Shown: positions 44,740 through 57,216, counted from the stretch's first letter. The stretch is 64,000 bases of DNA from Erpetoichthys calabaricus (GCF_900747795.2 NC_041402.2:183415375-183479374); one strand, 5' to 3'. The notes: a model not told the origin generated them from the letters alone. Program-made: numbers and translations.

Positions 44740-45660
44740 GTGTTCATTTGATGCATCCTCTGAGCAGGTCCTCAGAAATTAACGGGACACGTGCGTGAGT
44801 TGCAGAACCAGCAAAAAGTCAGGGGGCACAGTGTGATAAAGAGGCGGGACACCATCTTGCATGAAGGTCTGGCGTTACCTGAAAGACGCTATTCCAGGAT
44901 GATGGATTGGAAGAGGTGGACAACAAGATCTCACTCATTCCAGGATGATGGATTGGAAGAGGTGGACAACAAGATCTCACTCATCGTGGACAGTGGAAAT
45001 GAGGCGGGGCAACATCTTGCATGAAGGTCCGGCGTTACCTGAAAGACGCTATTCCAGGATGATGGATTGGAAGAGGTGGACAACAAGATCTCACTCATCG
45101 TGGACAGTGGAAATGAGGCGGGGCACCATCTTGCACGAAGGTCCGGCATTACCTGAAAGACGCTATTCCAGGATGATGGATTGGAAGAGGTGGACAACAA
45201 GATCTCACTCATCGTGGACAGTGGAAATGAGGCAGGGCACCATCTTGCATGAAGGTTCAGCGTTACCTGAAAGACGCTATTCCAGGACGATGGATTGGAA
45301 GAGGTGGACAACGTCGTCTATATGGTCTCTCAGATCTCCAGACCTTACCCCCTATGGGGGTACATCAAAGAAAGAGTGTTTGTTCCACCCACGCCTGATA
45401 ATCTTCAGGATCTGCAACATCGAGTTGAGGAAGCTGTGAATTGAGTAACTAGGCACCAGTTGACTTGTGTGTGGCAAGAAATGGTCTACTGTTGTGATGT
45501 TTGCCACGCTACACATGGTGCTCATGTTGAGTGAATGAAACCTCAAGGACCAAACGTTGAACTTTCCTCTATCCAGTGATGTGCGGAATGTGTTTCTGTC
45601 TTATGCAGTTTGTTTGAAATCAATTTTTGAAATCTGCTTCTTTCATTTTGAATAGCCCTG
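44740..45660 (+). mobile_element. Mariner/Tc1-superfamily remnant containing the 114-bp array
   Basis: After the array, 45320-45530 reads (with frame changes) RSPDLTPYGG, KERVFVPPTPDNLQDLQHRV, EEAVN and VCHATHGAHVE. This is the C-terminal part of mariner-related transposases with the SPDLTP..F motif. A terminal-like ATTTTGAATAGCCCTG precedes TA at 45661. The left end was not found. Confidence 0.6.
44841..45313 (+). repeat. Tandem repeat, 114-bp unit, about four copies
   Basis: Units start at 44841 (with an extra 45-base partial duplication), 45001, 45115 and 45229, period 114, each beginning GAGGCGGGGCACCATCTTGC and ending GACAGTGGAAAT. As 114 is 38 codons, one frame stays open through the array. 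Units differ by only a few bases, so amplification is recent. It lies within a mariner/Tc1-type transposase remnant. Confidence 0.95.
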
Positions 45661-46102
45661 TATATAAAATGTATGTATATGTATATTAAAAGAAAAAAGA
45701 TTGACTACTTTGTTCTTATTGGGGGAAAAAAATCATTTATTAAAGTATTCAAACGAGATGCAGATCCCTAAACTCATTTGTAGTAATAAAGTCAGTGCAA
45801 GTCCATCGCGGGGAGTTTAACAAGGCTGTTAACGTGTTCTTCTAAGCATTATGCTGCACTGTCGTGTCCCTGAGGGAGGCGGCCACTGACCCGCGGATAG
45901 ATGTAGTCGAGTGGGACGATGTCAGTAATCAGCCCAGCGGTGTCTTTCTGTGTCTGTGGGCTCGCTGGAGTGGAACTAATGCATCCCCCGCACAAGGCCA
46001 GAGCAGCGTGCATTTTACTGCTACATTAATTAAACAAACTTACAATTAACATGAGGTTTGTTATGTTGGACGGCGGAAGGCAAAACGCGTAGTGATGAAT
46101 AA

Positions 46103-46133
<31 letters not shown>
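46103..46133 (+). repeat. Poly-G tract, 31 bases
   Basis: An uninterrupted run of G. It yields spurious Gly/Pro-rich frames. Such a run can form stacked G-quadruplexes or may mark a sequencing/assembly weak point. Confidence 0.97.
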
Positions 46134-46134
<1 letters not shown>

Positions 46135-46364
46135 GCACCTTCAGGTTGGCCTCGTGCCTTTGCAGTCTTTATATTCTTATTCTTGTCGGGTATTTTCATG
46201 GAGAAATAAACCTCTCTCCACTGACTGGGCATACACAGCTGATTAAAAGTAATGCTTGTAACTTTATTTATCAGAATCGTATTAATCAGAACCTGTTTCT
46301 TCTCCATAGGCGAGTTTAACATTAGAGGCTCGGCATCAGCCCCTCAAGTGGACGTTTTCAAATA

Positions 46365-47035
46365 TGAGGTGTGATCAAAAAATATGGTGAATGTTTTTAA
46401 AAAGAAACGTTAATTGCAGTAAAAGATTGACAACTACTAGTCACCCTCAAAATACTGTCCTCCTCCACTTTGAATGCACTTCTCCCAGCGCTCCTGCCAC
46501 TTTGCGAAGCAGTTCTGGAAGTTTCCTTTCGAGAGTGTCTTTAGTTGGGCTGTCGTGGCTGCCTGCATGTCTCCAATGGATTTGCCTTTCATGGTCATTT
46601 TCAATTTAGGGAACAGCCCGAAGTCACATGGTGCACAGATCCAGCGAATAAGGTGGATGCGGACACAGCGGAATGTTTTTATTCGACAGAAATTGTCGTA
46701 CTAGAAGGGATGTGTGACAAAGACCGTTGTCATGATGGAGAATGGAACCGTTTCAACATTTTCCTTGATTATTGATGTTGAAGGACGCCCTGATCTTTTC
46801 TCGTCTTCAACCGAGTCAGATCCATTACGAAATCGATCAGACTACTTGTAAACAGTCTTAATTGTCGGTGCAGTGTCACCATAAACCCATTTTAACATCT
46901 GAGCTTTTTGCAATTTGAAACAAACTGTCATGTTAATGCATTGCTCGGTATCCATTATTAACGACAAACTTGAAAAACACAACAGTGGCTCACAAACGAC
47001 TGTAACAAGTTTCAGCTTCTTTAATACCGTCAAAG
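46365..47035 (-). mobile_element. Mariner remnant, N-terminal half
   Basis: On the - strand 46954-46842 reads MDTEQCINMTVCFKLQKAQM and LKWVYGDTAPTIKTVY, equivalent to the mariner N-terminal HTH (EQR..KFCFKL, AYGDEALS..TVFEWH). 46825-46790 continues with SVEDEKRSGRPS-like text. The left end TATGAGGTGTGATCAAAAAA at 46362 resembles a mariner TIR. Frame-broken. Confidence 0.75.
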
Positions 47036-47389
47036 TCGGCTCTAGGATGGACAGGTCAGAACCTCCATTGAATTGTCCTGCGTTGCTCTTGGATGGTGCT
47101 CTGCATCAACATTCACCCTGCTTTTTGAACACACCTCTTGTAAGCAGCTGTAAGGTTCCATCGTTTTTTTGAGAATCACAAATGATTCAATACAAATAAA
47201 AGGGGGTCTCAGTCTAATCTTATGGACACAAGTGGATAAAGTGGACACAAGTGGATAAAGTGGCTTGCTGTAGCCCTGTTTCCTTAAATGCAACGTTAAA
47301 GCAGGCAGCCATTTTAAGATGCCCCCAATGTAGCGTTCATCGCTTAGTGGCCCCTCCAAACTAAACATCTACTCTGGTATATGGGACGG

Positions 47390-47545
47390 CGCTGCAGGCA
47401 AAGTACTGATGAGAACATGGCAAAGTTCTGTAACCCACATATCGCAGACCAGGGGGCATCGAAAGGGACTGGGGGTTATCTCAGTTTGCAGAGGGCACAA
47501 GACAGGAACAAACCCTGAACTGGGTGCCACTCCATCACGGACAAA
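47390..47545 (-). mobile_element. Partial GGCGGCACGG-type SINE (diverged)
   Basis: GAGGGCACAAGACAGGAACA with CAAACCC and GGTGCCACTCCATCACGG matches the antisense of the CCTGCCTTGTGCCC..GGTGGG segment. Head and tail are not clear. Confidence 0.45.
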
Positions 47546-48131
47546 GTGAATGTGCCAGAAGCAAAAAAACACAATCAGATCAAGTTACAAACTGTATTAA
47601 CAAGTCACTTAATCATATAAAAGATGTTACCCACTTAATAATCTATTTGAAATAATGGAAAAATTGGCAACATTTAGGTACGGCAAAAATACATCTGTTA
47701 CTCGTATACTGGTACTTTACATTACCAGACCTTACAAAGTCTTCTTTTGATCTTAACGGGGAAGTTCACTCATAACACACCTCAGTAAAGTGACGATTTG
47801 CCTCTGTGAGGAGAGCCCACTCCAGTAACGTCACACTTAGGGTGGGGGACCGGAGCCTTACGGCTGGCACACAGTCCCACTCATTAGGAACTCATTATTT
47901 ATCTCTCATTTTAGACCATGTGGATAACAGGTGTCCGATGCCTCAATCCAATCCTTAGTCTCGTCGTCTTATTCCACAAAGAAGCGAGTTCCAAACCATA
48001 CATTTGTGGAATATGATTGGTAAAAATGTTCATACCACGCTGTTCCTCTACTCTGATTTTCAGTTAATCTAAGGTGTTGCTTTTAACAAATTTTTAGTTT
48101 CTCCAATGTATACGAGGCCTCAAGTTCTACA
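47546..48131. other. Unassigned intergenic sequence
   Basis: Nothing recognised. Just left of here, 47220-47265 holds two copies of an 18-base unit GTGGATAAAGTGGACACA. Confidence 0.35.
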
Positions 48132-48139
48132 TTGAAGTG

Positions 48140-49183
48140 CAGGGGCGGACTGGCCATTAGTGCATTTGGGCAATGCCCAGTGGGCCGAGGACTCTGGTCT
48201 GGTCATGGGCCGGCCTTTTCATGAAATAAATTTTACGTACTGGTTATTGTTTGACATTAAAATTAATTTTCTAAACTACTAAACATTAACTGCGGTGGAT
48301 TGGCACCCTGCCCGGGATTGGTTCCTGCCTTGTGCCCTGTGTTGGCTGGGATTGGCTCCAGCAGACCCCCGTGACCCTGTGTTTGGATTCAGCGGGTTGA
48401 AAAATGGATGGATGGATGGACTAAACATTATCTGTCCGGTATCGCGATAGTCCTATATAACATACCGTATTACGTCATCAAGTTGCTTTAGTCGTCAGTA
48501 CACAACGTTGCAGTGAAAAATTTGGTCAAAACTGCCTTTTGCCGATTTCTGTTTCGATACCACTACATTTCGGTTAGTATATACTTTATTACAATTTATT
48601 TTATCTCATATCCAGTATTTAAATTCTTCGGTACTAATAATTAGTTTAGATTATGTATTATGCATTTTATTGTTCTCTGGTCATCGTAGTGAGCAATAAT
48701 TAGTGGTTTTCAGCTGCGCTTATTACTATGATGAAACAAAGTTATAAAGCACAGGACAGGAATTTTTCATATTAGGATGGAACATTTATAGTTAATCGTT
48801 AAGTTAATGGAACATTTCAATCATGTGACCTCGGTTATAATTAATTCCATTGTAAATGAGCAGCTACTAGCCTACTAGGGTACTGGCACTTGGACATGAC
48901 TTTGACATGTGACATCGTGCAAGCCGTGTTACTAATTTTTTATTTTTCATTCAATTTTATTTCTAATCATGTCATTAAATTTTGTGTCTAAACAACGGTG
49001 TACAGATTAAGTTTGGCAGCAGTCTGGATAGAGTTCATATCATAGGCTCATAGCAAGTAGCAAGCCGCGTACTCATCACAGATTTTAAGAAAATTTCAAT
49101 GAATAATGGGCCGAGTGGGTCGACGTTGTCACCTCACTCATTAAAGGATGCCCGGGCCAGTTTTGAGACCCAGTCTGCTCCTG
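48140..49183. mobile_element. Non-autonomous hAT element with exact 8-bp duplication
   Basis: The left end is CAGGGGCGGACTGGCCATTA; the right end (antisense) is CAGGAGCAGACTGGGTCTCA. Both are flanked by TTGAAGTG (48132-48139, 49184-49191), an exact 8-bp duplication. Length 1044. No transposase frame is recognisable. It carries a nested SINE piece (48289-48419). Confidence 0.88.
48289..48419 (+). mobile_element. 5'-truncated GGCGGCACGG SINE with 11-bp duplication
   Basis: 131 bases covering the last third of the SINE (CTGCGGTGGATTGGCACC ... ATGGATGGATGG), flanked by ACTAAACATTA at 48278-48288 and 48420-48430. It is inserted in the hAT copy. Confidence 0.92.
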
Positions 49184-49363
49184 TTGAAGTGCATATATAC
49201 AATTCACTGATGTCAATTGAAAGAATGGGAAATTCCATATTTGATTTAAAGTTTACAGTTATTTTTTTTAATTTTATGAACAAAAGGTATAACCCAGGCA
49301 CATCTATTAATTTTCTTAATAGTGCAAGTCGCATATCTTTAGATTTTTACAAGTAAGCTCGCG

Positions 49364-49379
49364 ATTCGCTAGCGAATCG
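49364..49379. repeat. 16-base perfect palindrome
   Basis: GATTCGCTAGCGAATC is self-complementary. It contains CTAG and might be a relic of a Helitron terminus on the - strand, but no further support. Confidence 0.5.
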
Positions 49380-49419
49380 GAAATCCAAGGATGGCAATCA
49401 GTTTCTGTTCCGTCCGATA

Positions 49420-50117
49420 TCTGGATGGATGACATATCATGGAGGGTGGGTGCGTCCGGGGAAATGTCATTTAATTACATACGCATATCTGTAGTAAAGC
49501 AGTCTTGTTTTGTGGAGACGTGATTCCGTTGCCTTTGCTGACACCAACTGCTGGCAGAGTGGAGCACAGCAAGTTCAGCCCTGCGCCCTGTGTCCATATC
49601 CGGTTTACGCCGTGTAGTTTGGACGTCTGGGGATTCCGTACTGTAATGTGATTCATATATGCGCTGAATCCTCTCGTTTTTGTTTTCTCTGTGGCGGGCT
49701 CGTTGCAGTGCGGCAGTGTGCGTGCGCCTCGATGCGCCCTGCGTCCATATCCGGTTTACAACCTTCGGTAAGTAATATGGATTGTCTCTATAAGCTGTAA
49801 CCAGCCAATAAGACAGTAAAGACAGTTGGGAAAAGTTAGCACAGCAGGTGTGTACTGAGTATGTGAATATCATCAGTAAAATATTTGTAATTCTGAAAAG
49901 TAACTTATGCCCCTATCTTATTATTTGAAGAAACAAAAATCGTATCGGCCCTATCTGTCCCTTGCCTTCCAATCTCGCCCCCCTGTCCCCTCCATCTCCT
50001 CCCAATTCCAATCTTAATATTTTAGGTGTATGAAACTTGTGCCCCCTTCATAGTCACAAGTCCTTTTATTGGCGTATCTTAATTTTTTGCACCTTTACTG
50101 ATGTATTGTAATTGTTA
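49420..50117 (-). repeat. Unclassified repeat, possibly Helitron N-terminal coding remnant
   Basis: A 28-base unit around GTCCATATCCGGTTTA occurs twice (49581-49608, 49732-49759). The - strand frame 49873-49475 is Arg/Glu-rich (RARHRENKNERIQRIYESHY), reminiscent of Helitron N-terminal text. No ends identified. Confidence 0.35.
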
Positions 50118-50119
50118 TT

Positions 50120-50485
50120 AAAGGAGAAGTTTGGTATTTGTCAAGTCATGTACTTGCAGCTTTAACATACTGTACAGTTTTAAAATCATAAAGTGACTGT
50201 CTATAATCCTTCTTAGTACTTTAAAGGACACCTTTGGTATTTTTCAACTCAAAATTAATTATTTAATATATATATGCATTTGCCACGTGAATTTGTTATT
50301 CTAAAGGAGAAGTTTGGTATTTATCAAGTCATGTACTTGCAGCTTTAACATACTGTACAGTTTTAAAATCATAAAGTGACTGTCTATAATCCTTCTTAGT
50401 ACTTTAAAGGACACCTTTGGTATTTTTCAACTCAAAATTAATTATTTAATATATATATGCATTTGCCACGTGAATTTGTTATTCC
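50120..50485. repeat. Two tandem 183-bp copies of the left TIR
   Basis: 50120-50302 and 50303-50485 are almost identical over 183 bases, both starting AAAGGAGAAGTTTGGTATTT and ending GAATTTGTTATTC. Identity between the two exceeds that with the right TIR, so the duplication happened after the element inserted or in a recent ancestor. Confidence 0.95.
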
Positions 50486-51702
50486 AAAGTCCAGCATTTT
50501 GTATCATTTTTGAAAAAAAAAAAAAAATCTTACCACACCGGTGCTTTACAATGGAGGCAATGGGGCAGGAAGCACCACCAGAAAATAAAAGCGTTAAAAG
50601 AATTTACTGAATACGTCGTGTCACACATGTGCATCAGAGGATCTCCTTGCTGGCTTGGACAACGTATGTGATAATCCACCGGGGCAAGAGGGGCCGCTGA
50701 TGCTGACGTTGTCTTCGATGTGCAACTCCGAGAAACCGCCCACTGAAGGGCACTTAGCCCCGCCCCTAACGGGACCCGCCGACATAATAAGCCCGGCTGC
50801 CCAGAAAGGGGTCAGCATTTGATCTAAAGGCGAACGGTCAAACGGCACTTCCAAACGACTGACCCATTTAAAATGATATAAGAGCTATCGGAGGAGAGCC
50901 TATTGGTCCAGCCAGAGTGGTGATTTACTTTTGTTGAATTTTGAGATTTTTTTGTTTGCATTGCCAAACATTACTAAACAGGGCGACCCGGTTGGCGTCT
51001 CAAACTCTAATTTGTTGCCTGTCCTGCCTTACCGCACCCGGCCCCAGTCCTCTTCGAGTTTCGATAAAAGAAAACATGCCTTCTGTGTTTTCAACGCATG
51101 TTTGTGACAACAAAAAGGAATCTGGAAATAAACATTTTATCACATATTCCCAGTAGTATTTTTCTCACAGTAAGGACATGTTTTTTTTTTTTATTCGCTT
51201 GAGAAAATTCACACGTAAATATGGAGGTAGATCAAAACCAAACCAACCACCTGGCACAAACAGTTCACTGGGTTTTATCTCTGACTCTTGCATTACAGCG
51301 GGTTTTCTTTTGAAATGGCTGCATCTACCAAACCAAACGTGACACATATAAGCCAGTTCACAAGACTCAGACTGATATTCCACAACTGTCTTGGCTTGAA
51401 AAATGGACGTGATTGTCAAGTTTTGAGGCGCTTGTTTTCCCGACTGTTCCCATGCCCCATTAATTCCAATTGTAAAGGCCAGTGTGGGAATGGGAGTTTT
51501 GAAAATAATGGACTTTGGAATACAATTTCACATCAAAAATGCATATATACCATGTTCGTGAAGAAATAAATTTCAATTGAAAATAACCAAACGTATCCTT
51601 TAAAGTGTTAAGAAGGATTACAGACAGTAATTTTATGATTTTAAAACTGTACAGTATGTTAAAACTGTAAGTGCACAACTTGAGAAATGCCAACCTTATC
51701 CT
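50122..51702. mobile_element. Kolobok/T2-like DNA element with long TIRs and TTAA ends
   Basis: The left end AGGAGAAGTTTGGTATTTGT follows TTAA (50118-50121); the right end (antisense) AGGATAAGGTTGGCATTTCT precedes TTAA (51703-51706). TIRs match over about 160 bases, including ACATACTGTACAGTTTTAAA and CCTTCTTA..ACTTTAAAGGA. TTAA plus an AGGRR-type end is the T2/Kolobok signature. The left TIR is tandemly duplicated (next entry). The interior has short frames but no transposase I can recognise. Confidence 0.78.
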
Positions 51703-51706
51703 TTAA

Positions 51707-52190
51707 TAACATTTACAATGCATCAGTAAAGTGATTATTCACCTCATATTAAGATGTGCGCGTTTCATACACTTTGGCCAACTCTGACCATTCCAGTTAT
51801 TTTAGGAGGCCACACTACGCAGAAGTGAATTGCCACTTAACTGATGCTTTTTAAGTGTTATTGAGACCAAAGGCAGCCATTGGGACTATTAGATGCATTT
51901 TCTAAGTACCTAAACATTTAAAACTATCCAGGCGCAGCACTGTGACTCAGATGGTTTCACGCTATGATGTTGTCAGATATCCCTACCCATGACTCGTATT
52001 CACCTTCATCCTATCCCCCTCACTTCATTACACAGGGGACGGGCTGCAGATTACAGAATCAAATCTACAAAAGTATCTGCCCACCTGCTTAAGATTTGAT
52101 TTTTAGGAAGCAGAGAGAAGGGTTCTGCCATCAGAATCAACAGTGCGCATCCTTATCTGCCTGTCTAGGGGGTCTTAGCTCGGCCTGCAT
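51707..52190. other. AK8 3' flank / probable 3' UTR
   Basis: Downstream of the AK8 stop on the - strand. The nearest polyadenylation-like signal is an ATTAAA (antisense at about 51703-51708), inside the edge of the Kolobok-like element. Not confirmed. Confidence 0.3.
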
Positions 52191-52449
52191 TCAGAAGTGA
52201 GTCAGATGCTGCCGCTTGACAGTTTTGGGAGGCCGGTTCACCAGCCTGCTTTCTAAAACCTCAAACACAGAGTGAGGGTCCTGGTCTGCGTTCACATGTA
52301 CAGCGTCCCGGTACAACTCTTGTAGGTCGTGGACGTTGTCGTGGTGTATAGCAAGACGGCGGAGCAGGTCCTCCTCAGAGTCCCGGGGGTTGCGCTGTAG
52401 GCGACTTTGTACTTGTTGGCTAGGAGCAGCTTTGTACAGATAGTGGTAC
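52191..52449 (-). CDS. AK8: AK8 last coding exon (adenylate kinase 8 C-terminus)
   Basis: AK8 is a two-domain nucleoside monophosphate kinase (ATP + AMP = 2 ADP) linked to motile cilia. On the - strand the acceptor TGTCTCGACAG precedes 52449. The exon then encodes YHYLYKAAPSQQVQSRLQRN, SEEDLLRRLAIHHDNVHDLQ and NADQDPHSVFEVLESRL, ending in TGA at 52193-52191. Human AK8 has YHLMYKPPP..LLQNPKDAEE and LNGDQDPYTVFEYIESGI here. The C-terminal tail after the last helix (NRPPKTVKRQHLTHF) is about nine residues longer than human NPLPKKIP. No P-loop is in this exon, as expected. The exon starts at phase 2 and fits the exon at 52542-52622. Confidence 0.95.
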
Positions 52450-52541
52450 CTGTCGAGACAAAAATGAAACCCTGGAGTTATCCATCTAGGTGGTCCGAAA
52501 GAAGAGCAATCAAAGTACAAAAGCCGCATCTTCTTACTGAC

Positions 52542-52622
52542 CTATCCCCGGTCACAGGATCAATTGCTCTTAAAGTCAGGCGCTCTATGCAGAGCTCATT
52601 GGGCAGGTCCAGGAAGAAGACC
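52542..52622 (-). CDS. AK8: AK8 penultimate coding exon
   Basis: 81 bases between the acceptor TATCTTTCAG and the donor GATAG|GTCAGT, read on -. It encodes VFFLDLPNELCIERLTLRAI then DPVTGDR (last Arg split), against human [27 protein letters not shown]. It covers the end of the second kinase domain's core and the start of its LID (RLTLR, DPVTG). Entry phase 2 and exit phase 2 are consistent. Earlier AK8 exons were not found to the right within this window, so the upstream intron is at least 11 kb long. Confidence 0.93.
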
Positions 52623-52639
52623 CTGAAAGATAAAAATCA

Positions 52640-53890
52640 TTAGAAAGATGGTAAGAAAAAAAAGATGAAGTAGGCAATAACTTAAAATTTTTTTAATTAA
52701 AATGTCTGGTGATATATGAATTCTCAGGCAAGGATGTCCGACAATGGCTTCTGGTCATGTAAAAGTTCTTAGGATCTTATCGTCTTATCTTTAACTATCG
52801 CATTAATTAAGAGCTCTGAATCTCAGCACTGGCCTACCAAGACACAAGGACGTCAAACAGCAGGTCTAGTTTTACCCTGTCAGGTTTTATCAGTCGCACC
52901 ATCCGGAGATGGCGATTTCTTTATTTCACACCCAGGTTTGACCCAGCAAGCACACACTCACATAGAGACACATATAAAGAGGATCAAATTAATTCGATAA
53001 TAAAGTAGACATTAAACAAATAAAGAAGGCAAAAATGACAATTATTAAATAAACAACACGTATGCAGAAGCCCTGATGGCGATCATTATTTAACAAATAC
53101 AGAACAAAGGAAACCGAACAAAACACTGTACAATAAAATATTACCATAATGTCCAAACACAGTCCAGGACATCAAGGGCAGAAGATGGCGGTGAATAGAA
53201 TGAGAAGCCCCCACAAAAAGCCCCCTGAGTGAAATGTAAAGTTTTGTCCTAGCAGGTTCCAGTTGTCGCTTGAAGATTTGCCGTGATTGGGAACACTCGT
53301 CAGACAAAGACGTATCCAGCTGAGACAAAAATCACACAAACAAGCAGACACAGGACAAGCACAGAAACAAACAGACGGACAGAGTGAACCTTAGCATCCT
53401 CGTGACTGCTACAACGTGAGAGGGTAAAACTATACCCGCCATTGACTTCCTTGTGTCCTGGTACACAAATGCTGAGATCCAGAGGGGATTGCGATCCCCT
53501 CTACTCTTTTTGGCTCCTTTTTAAAGAGAGTGCGTGATTATCCTTCTTCCCAGCAACCCCCACATCAGGCAGAAGTTGCCCAATGGTATAATATTACCAG
53601 GGATGCTGGGAGGTGTAGGCAATTGAAGTAGCACTGTTACAATATTCTGCTACGCTTATCAATTCCTTTACAAGCTTTAATGTCTGACGCTTTGTATTTA
53701 CAAATTTCTATAGAAGTTCCTTCATGAAATGAAATACAAGTGTGGTGCCTTTCTAAACAAAAGAATCTGCTGGCAGATAGTAAAAGGTTGTTCTCATTAG
53801 AGCGGCCTAAACTCAAAATGAGATGTTTGCCTTTACTTAGCTCACGTGGTCAATCGGGTAACTAACCTGGGGTCCGAAGCACACATTGCA
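52640..53890. other. AK8 intron, unclassified repeat-like sequence
   Basis: No AK8 exon or named transposon recognised. 52920-53660 has a dispersed-repeat look. The - frame 53328-53086 is not supported. Confidence 0.35.
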
Positions 53891-53894
53891 TTTA

Positions 53895-55499
<1,605 letters not shown>

Positions 55500-55509
55500 T
55501 ATTTATATT

Positions 55510-56150
55510 TATCATTTATTTAATTCTCATCTCTGTCTCCAGGATTTAGCCAGGCATCCATTTCTGTTATGACACCATAGTTATTTGCAGCTACTCAAAA
55601 CTCGCGCTGCTTTAGGCAGAGGGAGTGACACCTGCTGAAATTCACCGAAGTGTGCAGATCAGTAAGCTGTTTGGGTGGCCATCTTGCACAAACTTTACGG
55701 TACTCCAAGTCATCCTGCACCGTGACGTGTGCCGATTCACAGCCGATCCCCAAATGTGCAGCAACAGCAGACCACGTAATCCTTCAGTAAGAGGGGAATA
55801 TAGGGTCACCATTGGACCCTACACGATAAACCATCTTGGGATGACTGCTATACAGTTTGTTAGTTGTAGCACATGGTGGTAAGCAGTGCTCTGTTACACT
55901 ATGGCCATGCATTGTTTTCTCCTCCTTCTTCTTCTTCTTCATCGCCTCGTAAAGCAGTTTGGGACTGGCTTGTGCCACGAACTCCCTGGACTGCAGTGTG
56001 TCTCAATGACTGCATTAGTGGCCAAGATTACAATGAGTGGCCTTTTAGCCTGGTCATTTGGTGCCGGCACACTTAAAAGTGGGTCTAGTTATATGTGCTG
56101 TACTGGGGTGGCCATCCTAAATTTTTAATAAATATTTGTCTTAAAAAAAA
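55510..56150. other. Unassigned AK8 intron sequence
   Basis: Overlapping short + frames (55625-56128) have no similarity I recognise. A CTT microsatellite lies at 55920-55942. Confidence 0.35.
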
Positions 56151-56159
56151 GAAATAATA

Positions 56160-56960
56160 ACAACCACAAAGCTATTTGGATTAATATTTATGTTTCTCGG
56201 TATGAAATATTCATAGACCCAGTTGAAACGAAAGATCAAATTGGTGGGGAGGCTCACGAGAGGCGAATTCGTTTCTAGAGGTTTCTATCCACACACAACC
56301 TTGACGTTTTCAATCCGGTGACAGATCTGATGAGTCCCTGTCACTCATTTGTAGCATTTATTTACCAATTCTGAACCCCCCCCCCCACGGATGCATATCC
56401 ATCCTTTCCACTGGATTTCCATACACGGCTAAAAAAAAAAAATGCATTAAAAAAAAAAAATCCCTTGGAATGAATTACATCCGTTAACAAGAACTAACAG
56501 CACATTGCCTTTAGTTTTCGTTTTTTTTTTTTTTTTTTTAACTATCCCTCTACCCAGCCCGAGGCAATCCTTGTGGCTCCGTTCATCCGATCTCCAAATC
56601 CCCCTGACCCCCCCTTCCATTCCATCTCCTGAAATTAAGAAATTAATGAGAGATAGATTCTTTACAGACGGCCCCTGCAATGTTTACCGCTGATTAAATT
56701 ATAATGTGAGCCCAGCTGTATTATTTATAAGCCAATTAGAGGAAGTGTTGCTTGATTTGATGGGATGCGGACACACAAAATACATTTAACTAATACAGAG
56801 AGGGAGCAATCCGGGAGTGGAGGGGGGGGGGGGGGGGGGATGTTGAGGAAGCGGGAGAAGGGAGGGAGGCCAGAGCAGCCGGTCGCCCACAACTCTCTAG
56901 GATTACGCGGCTAATTGCTTTACTTTATGTGTCCGTCACGGATAGCCATGCATATTTCAT
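56160..56960. promoter_or_regulatory. Candidate conserved non-coding element(s) in AK8 intron
   Basis: Apart from homopolymers (a T run near 56522, 18 G at 56822-56839), this stretch is complex, free of recognised transposons, and dense in homeodomain-like cores. Examples are CTGATTAAATTATAATGTGA and TATTATTTATAAGCCAATTA at 56690-56745, and CGGCTAATTGCTTTACT near 56907. DDX31 and AK8 are known to flank BARHL1 in vertebrates, and bystander introns near such genes often hold enhancers. Conservation cannot be tested from one sequence. Confidence 0.35.
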
Positions 56961-57216
56961 CGTTCTCAAAGACTTCGATTGTTTGCACTCATGTTATGGC
57001 TGTAACAAGCAGACGCCTGGCCAAACTGCAGTGTAGTTAAAGACCGTCTCAAGACTGCAAGGCAGGCGCTATGTAGCTGCTGCTGCCGCCACCAGCAGCT
57101 GTTAGTGCTTGGCCTGCTAAGAGTGAGAACCTGACCTAATGGGTTCCCCGATGTTCTGCGTTGCTTGAGGGTGTGGTGGAGGGTAATGAGGGGATTCCAG
57201 TTTTCCGGATACATTT

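Noticed and set aside
44945-45439. 164-codon + strand frame as a host repeat-protein gene
   Set aside because: The frame is open because the unit length is a multiple of three; the downstream text is transposase and there is no start or splice support.
46026-46322. Poly-Pro/poly-Gly frames
   Set aside because: Created by the 31-base G run.
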